Source of the DNA: an uncultured Sedimentitalea sp.
GTDB taxonomy: Bacteria > Pseudomonadota > Alphaproteobacteria > Rhodobacterales > Rhodobacteraceae
Assembly: GCA_947504115.1 (NCBI GenBank)
Contig: CANNGH010000002.1
Coordinates: 124,001 to 188,000 of the forward strand
Length of the DNA stretch: 64,000 bases
Direction of reading: 5' to 3'
Of the stretch, positions 60,770-64,000 are shown piece after piece. Each line of letters opens with the position of its first letter. Within the stretch, counting starts at the first letter, position 1. Below the pieces are notes generated by a model. The model saw only the letters and a program-made list of their open reading frames with translations. It did no database searches and was not told where the DNA came from. Both the position numbers and the translations under genes were made by a program.

Positions 60770-61555
60770 TCAGCGCCCCGGCGTCAGGAAATGGCGGTCG
60801 CTGTCCGTCGTCACGAAATCCACGATTTCCTGCACATAGGCGCTGTCGGTCCGCTGACCCAGCGCGCGGGCGCGGTCGTGAAACGTGCCGTCGCCCTGCT
60901 CCAGAACGCGAAAGGCGGCGCGCAAGGCCGCGATATCCTCGCGCGGAATGCCGCGCCGTTTCAGTCCGACAAGGTTCAGCCCGTGCAACCGACCGCGCTC
61001 GGCCTGCACCAATCCGTAGGGGATCACGTCATTGGTCACCATAGTCACCGCCCCGATGATCGCGCCGCGCCCGATGCGCACCCATTGATGCACCCCCGAA
61101 AGCCCGCCGACGATCACGTCGTCTCCCAGCACGCAATGCCCCGCAATGGCGGCGGAATTCACCACGATCACCCGGTCGCCCACCTGCGCGTCATGGGCGA
61201 TATGGCTTCCGGCCATGAACAGCCCGTCATCGCCGATCCGCGTGACGCCGCCCCCACCCGCGGTGCCGGGATTCATCGTCACATGCTCGCGGATGCGGTT
61301 GCGCGCGCCGATCAAAAGCCGGCTGTGTTCGCCCTTGAATTTCAGATCCTGCGGAATTTCACCGATCACCGCGAAGGGAAAAATCACCGTATCGGCGCCG
61401 ATCTCGGTGTCGCCGGTGATCACCACGTGGCTTTTCACCTCGACCCGGTCGCCCAGCACAACGTTCTCACCGATCACGCAGAACGGTCCGACCGATACGC
61501 TCTCGCCCAGCGTCGCGCCGGGTTCGATCACCGCCGAAGGATGGATCTGCGCCAT
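60770..61555 (-). CDS. lpxA: UDP-N-acetylglucosamine acyltransferase
   Basis: A 261-residue left-handed beta-helix enzyme, the first step of lipid A synthesis. Hexapeptide repeats begin IHPSAVIEPGATLGESVSVGPFCVIG. The catalytic His is in LFMAGSHIAHDAQVGD near residue 125. It starts four bases after fabZ. Confidence 0.97.
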   Translation of the reverse strand: MAQIHPSAVIEPGATLGESVSVGPFCVIGENVVLGDRVEVKSHVVITGDTEIGADTVIFPFAVIGEIPQDLKFKGEHSRLLIGARNRIREHVTMNPGTAGGGGVTRIGDDGLFMAGSHIAHDAQVGDRVIVVNSAAIAGHCVLGDDVIVGGLSGVHQWVRIGRGAIIGAVTMVTNDVIPYGLVQAERGRLHGLNLVGLKRRGIPREDIAALRAAFRVLEQGDGTFHDRARALGQRTDSAYVQEIVDFVTTDSDRHFLTPGR

Positions 61556-61558
61556 CCC

Positions 61559-62023
61559 CTAGGCTTTCGGGAAATCGATCATCGCGGTGAATTCGGCCTC
61601 GGCGGCCAACTCACCGGCAACGGTTGCCTGCCCGCCGAATTTCCACACCTTGCCGCCCGGCTTGCCGCGCAGCGTGGTCACGCGCATCTCCAGCACATCG
61701 CCGGGGCCGACCTTGCGGCGGAACTTGCATTTGTCGATGGCCATGAAATAGATCAGCAGATCCTTGTCCGCCATGTCCAGCGCCGTGCCGATCATCACCC
61801 CCGCCGTCTGTGCCATCGCCTCGACGATGGTGACGCCGGGCATGACCGGGGTGCCGGGGAAATGGCCCTGAAAATGCGGCTCGTTCATGGTGACGTTCTT
61901 GATGCCCGTCGCGCCGTTCGTGCCGTCGATATCCACCACCCGGTCCACCAGAAGAAACGGGTAGCGATGCGGCAGGATCGCCTGGATCGCCTGGATATCC
62001 GCGCTCTGCAAACTGTCTGTCAT
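61559..62023 (-). CDS. fabZ: 3-hydroxyacyl-ACP dehydratase FabZ
   Basis: A 154-residue hot-dog-fold dehydratase of fatty acid synthesis. [16 protein letters not shown] is near residue 16, and the active-site His and Glu lie in [23 protein letters not shown] near 55. Its place in the bamA-ompH-lpxA operon is the common gram-negative arrangement. Confidence 0.97.
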   Translation of the reverse strand: MTDSLQSADIQAIQAILPHRYPFLLVDRVVDIDGTNGATGIKNVTMNEPHFQGHFPGTPVMPGVTIVEAMAQTAGVMIGTALDMADKDLLIYFMAIDKCKFRRKVGPGDVLEMRVTTLRGKPGGKVWKFGGQATVAGELAAEAEFTAMIDFPKA

Positions 62024-62092
62024 GATCCGGCTTTCCGTTCTGGCGTTTATGCGCGCCTAGCTATCAACCTGCGCGGCGCTCGGCAAGACGCG

Positions 62093-62689
62093 CTATTGCG
62101 CATCCTCGACGGGCTCGTCCGTCTCTTCCGCATCCTCGGCACCGTCGCCGATGGTCGCGTCGATCCGGGCGACCGCCAGATCGGTGATGTCGGTGCTGTC
62201 CGCGCTCAGGAACACGCTGGAGCGTTCCAGGATGACGCTGGCACCGCTTTCGCGCATCAGCGTCACCAGGATCGGGCGCGCGACGCTCAGGAATTCACCC
62301 CGCGCACTGTCCTGCCGCTCGCCCAGATCGCGGGCCTTGGCCTCCTGCTCGCGCCGGATGCGCTGCACCTTTTCGTCGAAGGCATCGGCAAGCGTGCGAA
62401 ACGCGGCCGGTTGCATTTCGGCGCGGCGCTCGGTCAGCGCGCGCTCCTCCTCCATCAACTCGGCCTCGATCCGACGGTTCTCGGCGGCCAGCGCGGTGCC
62501 CTGGGCCTCGATCTCGCGCATCACGCGCTGGCCATAGGCCGAGTCGGCGAACAGACGGTCGGGCGCGACTGTCAGGATCGCGCTGTAGGGCAGACTGTAG
62601 GACAAATCAGGCGACCGCGTCTGCGCAGCGATCGGTCCGCCGAAAGCGATAGCCAGGGCGACAATCGCCCCGGCCGCAGATCGCAACAT
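62093..62689 (-). CDS. OmpH/Skp family periplasmic chaperone
   Basis: A 198-residue Skp-like protein that would hold unfolded outer membrane proteins for BamA. The signal peptide is MLRSAAGAIVALAIAFGGPIAAQ. The rest is a long charged helical region (about residues 65-125) as in Skp, with a Glu/Asp-rich end. I chose the ATG at 62689, which has a GGGGGA site and gives a clean signal peptide; the track start is six codons earlier. Confidence 0.9.
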   Translation of the reverse strand: MLRSAAGAIVALAIAFGGPIAAQTRSPDLSYSLPYSAILTVAPDRLFADSAYGQRVMREIEAQGTALAAENRRIEAELMEEERALTERRAEMQPAAFRTLADAFDEKVQRIRREQEAKARDLGERQDSARGEFLSVARPILVTLMRESGASVILERSSVFLSADSTDITDLAVARIDATIGDGAEDAEETDEPVEDAQ

Positions 62690-62708
62690 CCGATCCCCCG
62701 ACGCCAAG

Positions 62709-64000
62709 CTAGAATTTCGCCTGGATGGTCAGATCGAAGGACCGCTCCTCATCGTAGTCTTCCTTGCTGATCGCCTTGGAAAAGTTGAAGCGCAGCGGCC
62801 CGATCCCGGTGGTCCAGAGCAGCGACAGGCCGACCACATGGCGCCACGCGCCGTCGGCGCCGCGAATATCGCCGCTACCGGCGGTGTTCACATTGTCCAG
62901 ATCCCAGAGGTTTCCGACATCGTAGAAAGCACCGCCGCGCAGACCCAGTTCCTCGGGCAGGCCCAGCGGGAATTCGGCCTCGAACCGCGCGACCGCATAA
63001 AGGTTGCCGCCAAGCGCGTCGTTGACACCATTGGAAAAGTCACGCGGGCCGACCCCGGCCGGGTCAAAGCCGCGGAACGTGTCGGTGGTCAAAATGTACC
63101 GGTCCAGGGTGCGGCTGAAATTGTCACCCCGCCAATGCAGCGCGCCACCCTCGAACGTGGCGCGCAAGGTGACCTCCTCGTTCAGGATACGGGTCTGTGC
63201 GACGGCCTTGGCATTGGTGCGGATGAATTCGTTGTCGCCACCCAGACCGGCGAAATCGGCGCCCAGTTCGAACAGCCAGCCGGCATTGGGGTTCAACCCG
63301 GTCAGACGGCTGTCATAGCTGTAAGTGAAGCCCAGCGAACTGGTGTCACGCTCGCCCATGGCGATTTCGTTGGCGATCACCGCGCTGGTGGTCACGTTGC
63401 TCCCGCGCGATTTCATCTCGCTCTGCTGCCAGGAATAGCGCACCTGCAACCGGCTGTTTTCGCCCAGCGGAAAGGACAGCGACGGGTTGAAGAACGCGCG
63501 GTCGGTATTGTAGTTGGCAAAGCTCGACTCGCGGCTCGACAACCCCAGATTGATGCCAAATGCCAGATCGCGGCCCAGCAGGTAGGGTTCGACAAAGCTC
63601 AGGACATATTCTTCGGTGTCCTCGGCGGTCGACGCCGAAAACGACAGCCGCTGGCCGCGACCCAGGAAGTTGTTTTCCGACAGGCCAAGCGCCACGCCAA
63701 AGCCGTCATTGGCCGAATACGATCCGCCAAGGCTGAGCGATCCGGTCGGCTGTTCCTCGACATTCACGTCGACGACCACCTGTTGCGGGCTCGACCCCTC
63801 CCGCGCCTCGACATCGGCCTCGGCGAAATACCCCAGCGCGCGGATGCGTTCGGCGCTTTCGCGGATCTCGCGCGGGTTGAAGGGATCGCCCTCGACGATG
63901 CGGAACTGCTGGCGCACGACGCGGTCCAGCGTGGTGGTATTGCCCTCAATGTCGATGCGTTCGACAAAAACGCGCGGTCCCTTGGTCAGCGCGAACTGCA
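62709..64000 (-). CDS. bamA: outer membrane assembly factor BamA, C-terminal part (cut by window)
   Basis: About 430 residues of BamA are present; the N-terminus lies beyond the window. The visible part starts within a late POTRA domain (RVFVERIDIEGNTTTLDRVVRQQFRI), continues through SGDPFN-like VEGDPFNPREIRESAERIRALGYF, and enters the 16-strand barrel. It ends in a phenylalanine (SFDLTIQAKF) as expected for a barrel protein recognised by the Bam complex. The ORF is open to the last base, so the track ATG/GTG at 63917 is not the true start. Confidence 0.96.
   Translation of the reverse strand, partial: QFALTKGPRVFVERIDIEGNTTTLDRVVRQQFRIVEGDPFNPREIRESAERIRALGYFAEADVEAREGSSPQQVVVDVNVEEQPTGSLSLGGSYSANDGFGVALGLSENNFLGRGQRLSFSASTAEDTEEYVLSFVEPYLLGRDLAFGINLGLSSRESSFANYNTDRAFFNPSLSFPLGENSRLQVRYSWQQSEMKSRGSNVTTSAVIANEIAMGERDTSSLGFTYSYDSRLTGLNPNAGWLFELGADFAGLGGDNEFIRTNAKAVAQTRILNEEVTLRATFEGGALHWRGDNFSRTLDRYILTTDTFRGFDPAGVGPRDFSNGVNDALGGNLYAVARFEAEFPLGLPEELGLRGGAFYDVGNLWDLDNVNTAGSGDIRGADGAWRHVVGLSLLWTTGIGPLRFNFSKAISKEDYDEERSFDLTIQAKF

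Noticed and set aside
60305-62770. 821-codon ORF across lpxI-lpxA-fabZ-ompH on the plus strand
   Set aside because: Antisense shadow of four clear envelope genes; composition typical of reverse-frame translation.

Overview
The window looks like a chromosomal segment of an alphaproteobacterium of the family Rhodobacteraceae (Roseobacter/Rhodobacter group). It is GC-rich and densely coding. It carries a RcGTA-type gene transfer agent cluster, a sciP-ctrA pair, a LexA box of the GTTC-N7-GTTC type, a pyruvate dehydrogenase E1-beta with its own lipoyl domain, and an L9 protein with a long acidic tail. I found no tRNA or rRNA gene, CRISPR array, transposase or integrase. No gap between genes exceeds 300 bases; the larger ones (about 200-280 bases, near acpP, rpsF, gp1 and the M23 peptidase gene) hold promoters, structured leaders or terminators as listed.

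Layout. 0-3.3 kb: valine (isobutyryl-CoA) degradation genes. 3.3-12.4 kb: AI-2E family permease, uvrA with a LexA box, DUF488 protein, lpdA, DUF924 protein, MFS transporter, queA. 12.4-18.4 kb: a very large AsmA/YhdP-like protein, divergent from a Bcp peroxiredoxin, then an M23 peptidase overlapping a bactofilin gene. 18.4-25 kb: unknown polytopic membrane protein, two cyclophilins, pgk, class I aldolase, bacterioferritin, AidB-like acyl-CoA dehydrogenase. 25-29.3 kb: ftsB-like gene and the pdhA-pdhB-pdhC operon behind a perfect 20-bp palindrome. 29.4-30.6 kb: cysE and a 101-residue unknown gene.

30.6-44.6 kb (minus strand): an apparently intact gene transfer agent cluster, read from gp1 (small terminase) through terminase, portal, gp3.5, protease, capsid, head-tail connectors, tail tube, chaperones, tape measure, distal tail, hub, cell-wall peptidase and the giant gp15 tip protein. 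Most genes are coupled by ATGA or TGATG overlaps. A strong candidate promoter lies about 110 bp before gp1. Between it and gp1 sits an intrinsic terminator whose loop contains the stop codon of an 11-codon leader ORF, which suggests attenuation control.

44.8-50.5 kb: mltG and a fatty-acid synthesis cluster (fabF, a HisA-like paralogue, acpP, fabG, fabD). 50.7-52 kb: rpsF-rpsR-rplI with a structured leader. 52-57.6 kb: recG-ligA, then ctrA and sciP; CtrA is a known activator of GTA genes in Rhodobacterales and a near-consensus CtrA box lies before ctrA. 57.6-64 kb: mnmA and the outer-envelope operon bamA-ompH-fabZ-lpxA-lpxI-lpxB, with bamA cut by the window edge.

The main point of interest is the GTA: its structural genes, its candidate leader attenuator, a structured spacer after the capsid gene, and the linked CtrA/SciP regulators. 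GTA functions that are encoded elsewhere in R. capsulatus (GafA activator, lysis genes, head spikes) are not seen here.
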